Assembly (NCBI RefSeq): GCF_017814435.1
Contig: NZ_JAGJCB010000003.1
Location: 62,001 to 126,000, forward strand
From: Mariniflexile gromovii
Lineage (GTDB): Bacteria; Bacteroidota; Bacteroidia; Flavobacteriales; Flavobacteriaceae
Reading direction: 5' to 3'
DNA: 64,000 nt
Shown: one piece after another, positions 28,169-36,476 of the stretch
Layout of the letters: each line of letters begins with the position of its first letter
How positions within the stretch are numbered: position 1 is the first letter of the stretch
The notes under the pieces: model-generated
Told to the model about the DNA's origin: nothing
The model's input: only the letters and a program-made list of their open reading frames with translations
Database searches by the model: none
Program-made: the position numbers and the translations under genes

Positions 28169-29186
28169 AATATTAGTTACCGGAGGTTTAGGTTTTATAG
28201 GCTCGCACACTGTAGTTGAATTGCAAAACGAAGGCTATGAAGTAGTTATTATTGACGATTTATCAAATTCGTCAATTACAGTTTTAGACGGTATAACTGC
28301 TATAACAGGTAAAAAACCACTTTTCGAAAAGCTCGATTTAAAAGAAAAATCGGGTGTTGAAGCATTTTTCGCAAAACACCATGATATAAAAGGGGTTATT
28401 CATTTTGCGGCAAGTAAAGCGGTCGGCGAAAGCGTTCAAGAACCTTTATTATATTACGAAAACAACATAAGCACTCTGGTTTATATCCTGAAAGAATTAA
28501 AGAAATTACCGGAAGCAAGTTTTATATTCAGCTCTTCGTGTACGGTTTATGGGCAAGCAGACGAATTGCCAATTACCGAAAATGCACCGGTAAAACAAGC
28601 GGAATCTCCATATGGTAACACCAAACAAATAGGTGAAGAAATTATAAGCGATACGTGTAAAGTAGCTCCTAATATGAAAGCAATTGCTTTGCGTTATTTT
28701 AATCCAGTTGGAGCGCACGAGACTGTTAATATTGGAGAATTACCAATAGGTGTACCACAAAATTTGGTGCCTTTCATTACGCAAACTGCTATTGGATTAA
28801 GAGAGCAACTATCTGTTTTTGGTGATGATTATCCTACGCCAGATGGAACCTGTATTCGCGATTATATTCATGTGGTCGATTTAGCTAAAGCACACGTTAT
28901 TGCACTAAAACGTCTTTTGGAAAATAAAAATAAAGCCAATTACGAAACCTTTAACTTGGGTACAGGAACAGGAAGTTCTGTATTGGAAGTAGTGAAATCT
29001 TTCGAGAAAGTTTCAGGTAAAAAACTGAATTATAAAATTGTTGGCAGAAGAGAAGGTGATGTTATTTCAGCTTATGCCGATACAACTAAAGCAAATGATG
29101 AATTGGGTTGGAAAACAAAATTATCATTAGATGATGCGATGCGTTCCGCTTGGAAATGGGAACAAAAAGTAAGAGGGAATAATTAA
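28161..29186 (+). CDS. galE: UDP-glucose 4-epimerase
   Basis: Interconverts UDP-glucose and UDP-galactose, possibly also the N-acetyl forms. It is an extended short-chain dehydrogenase: NAD loop ILVTGGLGFIGSHTVVEL, IDDLSNSS, the FSSSCTVYG stretch and the YxxxK pair Y151/K155 in SPYGNTK. DGTCIRDYIHVVDLAKAHV and NLGTGTGSSVLEVV are typical of GalE. 341 residues, full length. It overlaps the aminotransferase gene by 8 bases. The second copy of the long palindrome follows it and separates it from lspA on the opposite strand. Confidence 0.94.
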   Translation: MDKILVTGGLGFIGSHTVVELQNEGYEVVIIDDLSNSSITVLDGITAITGKKPLFEKLDLKEKSGVEAFFAKHHDIKGVIHFAASKAVGESVQEPLLYYENNISTLVYILKELKKLPEASFIFSSSCTVYGQADELPITENAPVKQAESPYGNTKQIGEEIISDTCKVAPNMKAIALRYFNPVGAHETVNIGELPIGVPQNLVPFITQTAIGLREQLSVFGDDYPTPDGTCIRDYIHVVDLAKAHVIALKRLLENKNKANYETFNLGTGTGSSVLEVVKSFEKVSGKKLNYKIVGRREGDVISAYADTTKANDELGWKTKLSLDDAMRSAWKWEQKVRGNN

Positions 29187-29210
29187 TTATTTCTGAAGGA
29201 TGGACATATA

Positions 29211-29347
29211 AAAAGGGCTATCTGAAAAGTGTGGTTCTATGTCATATTGAGCTTGTCGAAATATTTCAATTTACTGATAATCAATATCGGTTTCGATAAG
29301 CTCAATCTGACAAATAAAACTTAATACACTTTTCAGATAGCTTTTTT
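29211..29347. repeat. Long palindromic repeat, probable two-way terminator (copy 2)
   Basis: The outer arms GCTATCTGAAAAGTG (29217-29231) and CACTTTTCAGATAGC (29327-29341) are perfect, flanked by A-run and T-run. Inside, TTGAGCTTGTCGAAA and TTTCGATAAGCTCAA form a second stem. The outer core equals that of 25526-25668, while the inner stem belongs to a different sequence class. It lies between convergent galE and lspA. Confidence 0.78.
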
Positions 29348-29380
29348 ATTTTTTATGAAATGAAGTTTAAAATGAAATTT

Positions 29381-29911
29381 TTAAACAGCCTTTTCTATAT
29401 TGTCACTGTCTTTTTTCTTTCCAAAATTAACAAACAATAAGATGAACATACCTGTAGTTACCGAAAGGTCTGCCATATTAAAAATACCTGTTCTGAATAC
29501 CCCACCTAAATCGATAAAGAAAAAATCGGTTACCGATCCATAAACAATACGGTCATAAACATTTGCAATACCACCACCAATGATGCTGGCAAAAGCAAAC
29601 AACGACCATTTGTCAATGGTCTTGTCTTTTAAAATATGGCGAAGCACAAAGCCTAAAACTAATATTGGTAAAATAAGTAATAAAATGATTCTAAGTGTTG
29701 GATTTAAATCGCTACCCATACCTAAAAAGGCACCTGAGTTTTCAACATTCATCATTATAAATGTGTCCCCAATTAAGGAAATACGTTCGCCAAGTTGAAA
29801 ATCGGTTCGTGGTTGAATGTTCGCTCTAACCAGTATTTTTGAGATTTGGTCAATAGCAATTGTAACCACAATTACTAATATAATATATGCACTACGTTTT
29901 GTTACCTTCAT
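29381..29911 (-). CDS. lspA: Lipoprotein signal peptidase
   Basis: Inner-membrane aspartyl protease that removes signal peptides from prolipoproteins. Four hydrophobic helices; the motifs are MMNVENSGAFLGMG, SIIGGGIANVYDRIVYGSVTDFF and GIFNMADLSVTTG. D129 and D148 are the probable catalytic pair, with the family's 19-residue spacing. Length 176, normal. Its ATG shares one base with the fabD stop (TAATG), so it is coupled to fabD. This enzyme would mature the lipoprotein glycosidases of the left half of the window. Confidence 0.95.
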   Translation of the reverse strand: MKVTKRSAYIILVIVVTIAIDQISKILVRANIQPRTDFQLGERISLIGDTFIMMNVENSGAFLGMGSDLNPTLRIILLLILPILVLGFVLRHILKDKTIDKWSLFAFASIIGGGIANVYDRIVYGSVTDFFFIDLGGVFRTGIFNMADLSVTTGMFILLFVNFGKKKDSDNIEKAV

Positions 29912-30792
29912 TATAAACTTGCAGAAGCCGTTTGAGACTCTCTATTTATTTTCTTTACTAAACCTTGTAACACATTTCCAGGACCTACTTCGGTAAACAA
30001 GGTGGCACCATCAGCAATCATTTGTTGTACAGATTGCGTCCAACGTACAGGCGCGGTTAATTGTGAAATTAAATTGGCTTTTATGGCTGCTTCATCAATA
30101 ACGGCATTGGCAGTTACGTTTTGGTAAATAGGACAATTTGGTTTACTAAAAGTGGTGTTTTCAATAGCTGCCGCCAATTCTTCACGGGCAGGTTCCATTA
30201 AAGGTGAGTGGAATGCACCACCAACCGGTAATACCAAAGCACGTTTAGCACCTGCTTCTTTCATAGCTTCGCAAGCTCTATTAATAGCGTCAACTTCACC
30301 TGAAATTACTAATTGGCCTGGGCAGTTATAATTTGCAGCTACTACAACACCTTCGGTAGCAGCACATACTTTTTCTACAATAGCATCATCTAAACCTAAA
30401 ACGGCAGCCATGGTACTTGGTTGTAATTCGCAAGCTTTTTGCATAGCCAAAGCACGTTGCGACACCAATTTTAAACCATCTTCAAAATTTAAAGCGCCAT
30501 TGGTAACTAATGCTGAAAATTCTCCAAGTGAATGTCCTGCAACCATATCTGGTTTAAAGCTTTCGCCTAATGTTTTTGCTAAAATTACGGAGTGTAGAAA
30601 TATAGCAGGTTGCGTTACTTTCGTTTCCTTTAAGGCTTCAGGAGTTCCTTCAAACATGATGTCTGTGATGTTGAAACCAAGAATTTTGTTTGCTTGTTCA
30701 AATAATTCTTGAGCTAAAGGCGAGTTTTCATATAGGTCTAAGCCCATTCCTGTAAATTGTGCTCCTTGTCCAGGGAAAATATATGCGTTCAT
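29911..30792 (-). CDS. fabD: Malonyl-CoA:ACP transacylase
   Basis: Loads malonate onto acyl carrier protein for fatty acid synthesis. Starting at the ATG at 30792 the protein opens MNAYIFPGQGAQFTGMG, the expected family start; an upstream in-frame codon at 30819 would add nine unconserved residues across a promoter-like TATTTTTG (30817-30824, minus strand), so it is rejected. Catalytic S88 is in AGHSLGEFSALV, with the partner His in VGGAFHSPLM. About 293 residues, normal. Coupled to lspA by a one-base overlap. Confidence 0.95.
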   Translation of the reverse strand: MNAYIFPGQGAQFTGMGLDLYENSPLAQELFEQANKILGFNITDIMFEGTPEALKETKVTQPAIFLHSVILAKTLGESFKPDMVAGHSLGEFSALVTNGALNFEDGLKLVSQRALAMQKACELQPSTMAAVLGLDDAIVEKVCAATEGVVVAANYNCPGQLVISGEVDAINRACEAMKEAGAKRALVLPVGGAFHSPLMEPAREELAAAIENTTFSKPNCPIYQNVTANAVIDEAAIKANLISQLTAPVRWTQSVQQMIADGATLFTEVGPGNVLQGLVKKINRESQTASASL

Positions 30793-30840
30793 ATTTGTTA
30801 GTTTAATAAAGTGCTGCAAAAATAGGAATAATATTAATAT

Positions 30841-32397
30841 TTATAAGCCTTTTATGGCTGCTTCGGCACAGCGTTCGCCATCCATAGCAGCCGACACGAT
30901 GCCACCTGCATAACCACCGCCTTCTCCACAAGGAAACAAACCTTCAATTTGTGGATGCTCCAAATGTTCATTTCTAGGAATGGAAACTGGCGAAGAGGTT
31001 CTAGATTCTACACCCACAATATTAGCTTCGGAAGTATAATAACCACGCATTTTTTGTCCGAATGTTTCAAAGCCTTTTCGCAATCTGCTACCTATTAATT
31101 TAGGTAAAAGCGAATGTAAAGGTGCCGAATTTAATCCAGGTTGGTAGGAGGTAGGGTTTAAATCTGCCGATAAGCGTCCTTCTACAAAATCGGTTAAGCG
31201 TTGTGCGGGTGCTACTTGACTGCGTCCTCCTGCTGTAAACGCCATACGCTCTAGGTTTTTTTGGTATTCCAAGCCTTTTAATGCGCCAAATTGCTCGTAT
31301 TTTGGTAAATCTCTGTGCATATCAATTTCAACCACAATACCTGAGTTGGCAAATAAGTTGTTGCGTTTTGAAGGCGACATACCGTTTACCACCACTTCGC
31401 CATTGGCAGTGGCGGCAGGTACAATAAATCCACCTGGACACATGCAAAATGAATACACGCCACGTTCATTTACTTGTTGTACCAAACTGTATGAAGCGGC
31501 AGGTAGTAATTCATGACGCTCTCCACTGCAATGGTATTGGATAGCATCTATAATATGTTGCGGATGCTCCACACGAACGCCCATAGCAAACGATTTGGCT
31601 TCTAAAGCAATTTCTTTGTTATGGAGTAAATAGAAAATATCTCTAGCCGAATGTCCCGTTGCTAAAATAACACGGGTGGCAGGCATCTCGTCGCTATTAT
31701 TTAGTTGAATAGCCTGTATTTTGTTGTTTTTTATAATGAAATCGGTAACTCGGGTTTCAAAATGAATTTCGCCACCATATTTTAAAATCGTTTCCCGAAT
31801 GTTCTGCACCACTTTAGGGAGTTTGTTGGTGCCTATATGTGGATGTGCATCTACCAAAATTTTGTCGGTGGCACCATGAAATACGAGGTTTTCAAAAATA
31901 CGGCGCACATCGCCACGTTTTAAACTTCGTGTGTATAGTTTTCCGTCAGAATACGTTCCAGCACCACCCTCACCAAAGCAATAATTGGAATCTTCATTCA
32001 CAAAATGGTCTTGGTTGATGGCTCTTAAATCACGACGGCGGTCTTTTACATTTTTACCGCGTTCTAAAACAATGGGTTTAAAACCCAATTCAATACAACG
32101 CAATGCGGCGTACATACCTGCAGGACCAAAACCAATAATATGAATGGGTTTTGCTTTTGAAACATCTTTATAATCAAATTGATATTCGGATGTTTTAGGT
32201 AATACTTCCCGAATGTAAACAGCTACTTTATAGTTGAAAATAATTTTAGGCTTTCGGGCATCAATAGATTTTCGAAGGACTTTTATTCCTGTAATGTCTT
32301 CCTTATCAATATCAAGGATATGCGACGCTTTTTGCACCAAAATATCGTTGCGCTCTTCTTCTTTAAGTGAAATACGAAGCTGAAGTTCTTTTACCAT
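30841..32397 (-). CDS. FAD-dependent oxidoreductase of the COG2509 type
   Basis: Conserved flavoprotein of unknown substrate. An N-terminal region of about 80 residues precedes the Rossmann FAD motif HIIGFGPAGMYAALR (G89, G91, G94). VLERGKNVKDRRRD, NYCFGEGGAGTYSDGKLYTR and ILATGHSARDIFYLL are the hallmarks I recognise for this group, and GLFPCGEGGGYAGGIVSAAMDGERCAEA is the C-terminal FAD contact. 518 residues, typical. A TAATTTTG box on the minus strand at 32402-32409 lies only a few bases before the ATG, so the mRNA could have almost no leader. The gene is 42 bases downstream of the DHFR fusion. Confidence 0.85.
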   Translation of the reverse strand: MVKELQLRISLKEEERNDILVQKASHILDIDKEDITGIKVLRKSIDARKPKIIFNYKVAVYIREVLPKTSEYQFDYKDVSKAKPIHIIGFGPAGMYAALRCIELGFKPIVLERGKNVKDRRRDLRAINQDHFVNEDSNYCFGEGGAGTYSDGKLYTRSLKRGDVRRIFENLVFHGATDKILVDAHPHIGTNKLPKVVQNIRETILKYGGEIHFETRVTDFIIKNNKIQAIQLNNSDEMPATRVILATGHSARDIFYLLHNKEIALEAKSFAMGVRVEHPQHIIDAIQYHCSGERHELLPAASYSLVQQVNERGVYSFCMCPGGFIVPAATANGEVVVNGMSPSKRNNLFANSGIVVEIDMHRDLPKYEQFGALKGLEYQKNLERMAFTAGGRSQVAPAQRLTDFVEGRLSADLNPTSYQPGLNSAPLHSLLPKLIGSRLRKGFETFGQKMRGYYTSEANIVGVESRTSSPVSIPRNEHLEHPQIEGLFPCGEGGGYAGGIVSAAMDGERCAEAAIKGL

Positions 32398-32438
32398 GGG
32401 GCAAAATTAGGGAAATTTGAAATAGTAGCTAAAAGGAA

Positions 32439-33329
32439 TTATTTTCTTTCATAGGTTAAAAACGTAAAGTCGAATTCATTTTTATCATCTTTTTTATGGA
32501 AAACTGAATTTGTTTCTTTCCAAATGGAGGTATCTACTTTTGGAAAAAAGGTGTCCGCAGGAAACGATGCGTGCACCCTAGTTAATTCTATTTTATCAGC
32601 AACTAAAATGGCTTGTTTGTAAATTTCACCACCACCAATTACAAAAGGTTGTGGGTCGCTGGCACTGGCTTTAATGGCGTCTTCTAAGGTATGAACCAAA
32701 ATAACGCCTTCTGGAACCTGGTAGTTTGTATTTCTAGTAATAACTACGTGTGTTCTGTTTGGTAATGGTTTTGGAAAACTTTCAAAAGTTTTACGTCCCA
32801 TAATAATATGGTGCCCGCTTGTAAGTGCTTTAAATCGTTTTAAGTCGTCACTTATGTGCCAAATCAATTTGTTGTGTTTGCCAATAGCATCGTTTTCGGC
32901 AGCAGCAACAATAATAGTAAGATTGGTAGCAGGGTTAATCGCTTTTTTTTTTAGTAAGGAAGCATCTTCTGGTAATTCTTGTTTAAGTTTTTCAATGCGT
33001 GCCTGTTGTTTGGCGACCAACTTGTTCAGTTGTTGTTGTTCCCAATCTTTACCCATAAATTTATGGGTGATAAAGACATTAAAAGCATGGTATAAAAATA
33101 AAAACAACCAAAATAGAATTGCAAACACAAACCAATTGGTGTCTAATGGTGTAAAGTTTTCACCAAAACCTAGACCTAAATTAAACAAGATTAAAAAAAC
33201 AGAGCCTATAAGGAAAACTACAAAATGAATGTATAAACGCTTTTTTTGTTTGATGCGCTTTTGTGCATTTTGAATAAGTTCTAATTGGTCTTTGTCTATT
33301 TGTGGGATGTCTTTCTTTTTACCGAACAT
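32439..33329 (-). CDS. folA: 2TM-domain / dihydrofolate reductase fusion
   Basis: Residues about 20-95 form a 2TM module (two hydrophobic helices: LYIHFVVFLIGSVFLILF and NWFVFAILFWLFLFLYHA, then FNVFITHKFMGKDWEQQ). A charged linker follows, and from about 132 a complete DHFR: LTIIVAAAENDAIGKHNKLIWH, DDLKRFKALTSGHHIIMGRKTFESFPKPLPNRTHVVITR and PFVIGGGEIYKQAI. DHFR reduces dihydrofolate to tetrahydrofolate and partners thyA, which lies upstream on the same strand. Here it would be membrane-anchored. The two parts join at a run of ten A (coding strand; T-run at 32943-32952), so frame depends on that run. The DHFR part has no ATG of its own at the expected place. Confidence 0.85.
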   Translation of the reverse strand: MFGKKKDIPQIDKDQLELIQNAQKRIKQKKRLYIHFVVFLIGSVFLILFNLGLGFGENFTPLDTNWFVFAILFWLFLFLYHAFNVFITHKFMGKDWEQQQLNKLVAKQQARIEKLKQELPEDASLLKKKAINPATNLTIIVAAAENDAIGKHNKLIWHISDDLKRFKALTSGHHIIMGRKTFESFPKPLPNRTHVVITRNTNYQVPEGVILVHTLEDAIKASASDPQPFVIGGGEIYKQAILVADKIELTRVHASFPADTFFPKVDTSIWKETNSVFHKKDDKNEFDFTFLTYERK

Positions 33330-33630
33330 AATACTTGAAAATAATTTGTAAAGTTAATGCTTTTTGTCAATTCATAAATATTAATTAGAATCTTAATTGG
33401 GTTGGATTCTAGAAAAGCGTTTTTGGATAAAAGTGACTGATAATCAAACAAAAAGAATGATTTCTTATTGACGATTATATAATTAATATGCTGAAATAAT
33501 TAACAACTTTAAATTTTTGTGAATTGATATTACTAAATTGATAATTCTTTGTTGTTTAATGTATTAAATACTTACGTCTGAGAAATAGTTTTATAAATTT
33601 GTAGCATAAAACAACACAAAAAATTAAATT
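33330..33630. other. AT-rich divergent intergenic region
   Basis: This 301-base gap lies between the divergent DHFR fusion and CBM48 genes. It holds no credible coding frame. A TAAATTTG box at 33594-33601 fits the -7 element for the CBM48 gene (leader of about 25 bases), without a clear TTG upstream. No strong hairpin or recognised riboswitch was seen. Confidence 0.5.
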
Positions 33631-33927
33631 ATGGCTATTACGAAACAATATTTAAAAAGCAAACCAGTATGCAAAGTAACTTTTTCTATACTAGCAGAGG
33701 ATGCTAAAAAAGTATCTGTTGTGGGAACTTTTAATGATTGGAATGCGAAAGCGGCACCACTTAAAAAATTGAAGAATGGTACTTTTAAAGGTACTGTAGA
33801 CTTAGATCAAGATAAATCATATGAGTTTAAATACTTAGTAGATGGTGCATTTGTAAACGATGACGCTGCAGATGCTTATGTATGGAATGATTTTGCTTCA
33901 GCTGATAACAGCGTAGTAAATGTTTAG
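33631..33927 (+). CDS. Stand-alone CBM48 / isoamylase early-set domain protein
   Basis: A 98-residue cytoplasmic protein consisting only of the early-set glycogen-binding domain: CKVTFSILAEDAKKVSVVGTFNDWNAKAAPLKKL, GTFKGTVDLDQDKSYEFKYLVDG and DDAADAYVWNDFASADNSVVNV. The VVGTFNDWN and YEFKYLVDG segments are typical of CBM48/AMPK-beta-type modules that bind alpha-glucans. No catalytic domain is attached and no glycogen gene is adjacent. It is a single-gene unit on the strand opposite its neighbours, with its own -7 box and a strong terminator shared with thyA. Role unknown; glycogen binding is inferred. Confidence 0.85.
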   Translation: MAITKQYLKSKPVCKVTFSILAEDAKKVSVVGTFNDWNAKAAPLKKLKNGTFKGTVDLDQDKSYEFKYLVDGAFVNDDAADAYVWNDFASADNSVVNV

Positions 33928-33946
33928 TTAAATCCTTAAATTAAAC

Positions 33947-33982
33947 AAAAAGCGCTTTCATTTTTTTGAAAGCGCTTTTTTT
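33947..33982. terminator. Two-way terminator between CBM48 and thyA
   Basis: Arms AAAAAGCGCTTTCA and TGAAAGCGCTTTTT form a strong stem, with T-runs in both directions. It serves both convergent genes; it reaches the thyA stop codon. Confidence 0.9.
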
Positions 33983-34805
33983 ATATAGCTACAACACCTT
34001 TAATATGTGGGTGTGGATTATAGTCTACCAAGGTGAAATCTTCAAAAGTAAAGTTAAAAATATCTTTTACTTCAGGGTTTAGTATCATTTTTGGTAGTGG
34101 TCTAATATCTCTGGAAAGTTGTAATTCCAATTGCTCATAATGATTGCTGTAAATATGGGCATCACCAAAAGTGTGGATGAATTCTCCAGCTTCATACCCA
34201 CAAACTTGTGCCACCATCATAGTGAATAAAGCATAAGATGCAATGTTAAATGGTACACCCAAAAAGATATCGGCACTACGTTGATACAGTTGGCAGGATA
34301 GTTTTCCTTCGGCAACATAAAATTGAAAAAACGCATGGCAAGGCGGTAATGCAGCTTTACCATTGGCAACGTTTTCGCTAAAGCTTTTTGAGGTATCGGG
34401 CAATACTGAAGGATTCCAAGCAGAAACCAACATGCGTCTGCTATTTGGGTTGTTTTTTAAGGTGTCAATAACTTCTTTAATTTGGTCAATCTCATCGCTG
34501 TTCCAATTGCGCCATTGGTGTCCGTACACGGGACCTAAATCACCATTTTCATCAGCCCATTCATTCCAAATACGCACGCCATTTTCGGTAAGATATTTAA
34601 TATTGGTATCGCCTTTTAGAAACCAAAGCAGTTCGTAAACAATCGATTTTAGATGTAGTTTTTTTGTGGTTACCATAGGAAAGCCTTCGCTTAAATCAAA
34701 TCGCATTTGATAACCAAAAACACTTTTTGTACCAGTACCAGTGCGGTCTCCTTTTTCATTTCCGTTGTCTAAAACGTGTTTTACTAAGTCGTGATATTGC
34801 TTCAT
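33981..34805 (-). CDS. thyA: Thymidylate synthase
   Basis: Makes dTMP from dUMP with methylene-tetrahydrofolate. Landmarks are [65 protein letters not shown] with nucleophile C156, [22 protein letters not shown] and [12 protein letters not shown]. 274 residues, normal. It is 123 bases downstream of the nucleoside transporter on the same strand, and the DHFR fusion lies further downstream beyond the CBM48 gene, so the folate/thymidine genes cluster without forming one operon. Confidence 0.97.
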   Translation of the reverse strand: MKQYHDLVKHVLDNGNEKGDRTGTGTKSVFGYQMRFDLSEGFPMVTTKKLHLKSIVYELLWFLKGDTNIKYLTENGVRIWNEWADENGDLGPVYGHQWRNWNSDEIDQIKEVIDTLKNNPNSRRMLVSAWNPSVLPDTSKSFSENVANGKAALPPCHAFFQFYVAEGKLSCQLYQRSADIFLGVPFNIASYALFTMMVAQVCGYEAGEFIHTFGDAHIYSNHYEQLELQLSRDIRPLPKMILNPEVKDIFNFTFEDFTLVDYNPHPHIKGVVAI

Positions 34806-34904
34806 TTATTAATCTTTTCTTCGGAAATAAAAATATAAAAAGCATCAAAACTTAACGCTTCAAAGCCCAATATATTATTATAAAGTTATTAACTAAAATT
34901 GAAA

Positions 34905-34926
34905 GATTCCTGCTTCCTCAGGAATG
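34905..34926. repeat. GATTCC-GGAATG hairpin downstream of the nucleoside transporter
   Basis: ATTCCTGCTTCCTCAGGAAT forms a hairpin just 2 bases past the transporter stop. Same class as the repeats at 22303 and 38244. It could stabilise or end the transporter mRNA; only a weak T-rich tail follows on the minus strand. Confidence 0.5.
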
Positions 34927-34928
34927 TA

Positions 34929-36452
34929 TTATCCAATAATCATGCCTGCAATTGTAGCAGAAACTAGTGAAGCAATACTACCACCTATAAGTGCCTTAAT
35001 GCCAAATTGCGACAATGTTTTACGTTGCCCTGGTGCCAAGGAGCCAATGCCACCTATTTGAATGCCTATAGATGCAAAATTTGCAAAACCACACAACATA
35101 TAAGTAGCCATAATAATTGATTTTTCGTAGTTTAAATGGGTTGCATTTGCAATGTCTTTTAAGTCCCTAAGTTGTATATAGCCTATAAATTCACTCGCGG
35201 CTATTTTAATGCCAAGTAGTTGGCCCATCATCATCATATCTTCTTTAGCAACACCAATTAACCACATTAATGGCGCAAAAACATAGCCTAAAACAAGTTC
35301 AATTGATAAATTTTGGTAACCTGTATTGTTAGCTATCCAGTTGTTTACAGATGAAATATCTCCCATCCAACCTAAAATACCATTAAACATGGCAATAAAC
35401 GCCACAAAAACCAATAACATAGCGCCAACGTTTACGGCTAGTTTTAAACCTTCGGTAGTTCCATTTGCAATAGCATCTAGAAAGTTTGAGCCAATTTTTT
35501 CTTGTGAAACGGTAACATCGGTATTTATGTCTTCAGTTTGCGGGTATAGTATTTTTGAAATAACAATGGCGCCTGGAGCTGCCATAACGGAAGCTGCCAA
35601 TAAATGTTTTGCGTAAAAGAGTCTTAATATAGGATCGTCACCACCTAAAAAGCCAATATAGGCAGCTAGTACAGCACCGGCAACGGTTGCCATACCGCCA
35701 ATCATAACCAAAAGCATTTCAGATTTGTTCATTTTTTCTAAATACGCTTTAATTAAAAGAGGTGCTTCGGTTTGACCTAAAAAGATATTTCCCGCTACAC
35801 TTAAACTTTCAGCTCCAGAAATTTTTAATGTTTTTGAAAGCAACCAAGCCATGGCTTTTACTACTTTTTGAATAATGCCTAGATAGAATAAAACAGAGGT
35901 TAATGCTGAGAAAAATATTATGGTTGGTAATACTTGAAAGGCGAAAATAAAACCAAAAGTGTCCATATCAACCACCAAACCTTCAAACAGGAATTTGCTG
36001 CCGGCTCTGGTGAAATCTAAAACGTTTACAAATAGACTGCCAACAAATTCGAAAATTGCTTTAATGAATTCAACCTTTAAAACGCCAATGGCTATCAAAA
36101 GTTGAAACGCTAAACCAATACCAACAATTTTCCAATCAATGGCTTTTCGGTTACTACTGAATAAAAAAGCTATAAAAATTAAAGAAACCATTCCTAAAGC
36201 ACCGCGCCAAAGGCTGTTTATTGAAAAACCTTGACTGGGAATAATGGGTTTAGACTCTAAAGTAGTTGTTTCTTCTTGCTGTTCAGATATGGTAATATCA
36301 GAAGACTCTTTAATATTGTTTTTTAAAGAAGATTCGTTTGCAACTTCATTTAAAACAGTGTCTTGAACTGTTATTTTATCTTTGTCTTGTGCTGTTATTG
36401 GTGTAGTAAATACGAATAAGATGATGGCAATGGACAAAAATATTTTTTTCAT
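34929..36452 (-). CDS. CNT-family nucleoside transporter (NupC-like) with N-terminal extension
   Basis: Concentrative nucleoside symporter of the inner membrane. From about residue 75 the CNT core is clear: SLWRGALGMVSLIFIAFLFSS, WKIVGIGLAFQLLIAIGVL, VLPTIIFFSALTSVLFYLGIIQ, the motif GQTEAPLLIKAYL, GGMATVAGAVLAAYIGF and the late helices NVGAMLLVFVAFIAMFNGIL. Before it lies a signal-peptide-like start (MKKIFLSIAIILFVFTTPITAQ) and a charged Glu/Ser/Thr-rich segment of about 50 residues, which puts the total (507) roughly 80-100 above a plain NupC. The nearby thyA and downstream nucleotide genes fit a pyrimidine-salvage theme. Confidence 0.9.
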   Translation of the reverse strand: MKKIFLSIAIILFVFTTPITAQDKDKITVQDTVLNEVANESSLKNNIKESSDITISEQQEETTTLESKPIIPSQGFSINSLWRGALGMVSLIFIAFLFSSNRKAIDWKIVGIGLAFQLLIAIGVLKVEFIKAIFEFVGSLFVNVLDFTRAGSKFLFEGLVVDMDTFGFIFAFQVLPTIIFFSALTSVLFYLGIIQKVVKAMAWLLSKTLKISGAESLSVAGNIFLGQTEAPLLIKAYLEKMNKSEMLLVMIGGMATVAGAVLAAYIGFLGGDDPILRLFYAKHLLAASVMAAPGAIVISKILYPQTEDINTDVTVSQEKIGSNFLDAIANGTTEGLKLAVNVGAMLLVFVAFIAMFNGILGWMGDISSVNNWIANNTGYQNLSIELVLGYVFAPLMWLIGVAKEDMMMMGQLLGIKIAASEFIGYIQLRDLKDIANATHLNYEKSIIMATYMLCGFANFASIGIQIGGIGSLAPGQRKTLSQFGIKALIGGSIASLVSATIAGMIIG

Positions 36453-36476
36453 AGGAAAGCGAAGTAAATAGATGCG

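Noticed and set aside
27035-29186. Surface polysaccharide (O-antigen) cluster
   Set aside because: Only an aminotransferase and galE are present; no glycosyltransferase, flippase or polymerase is in the window.
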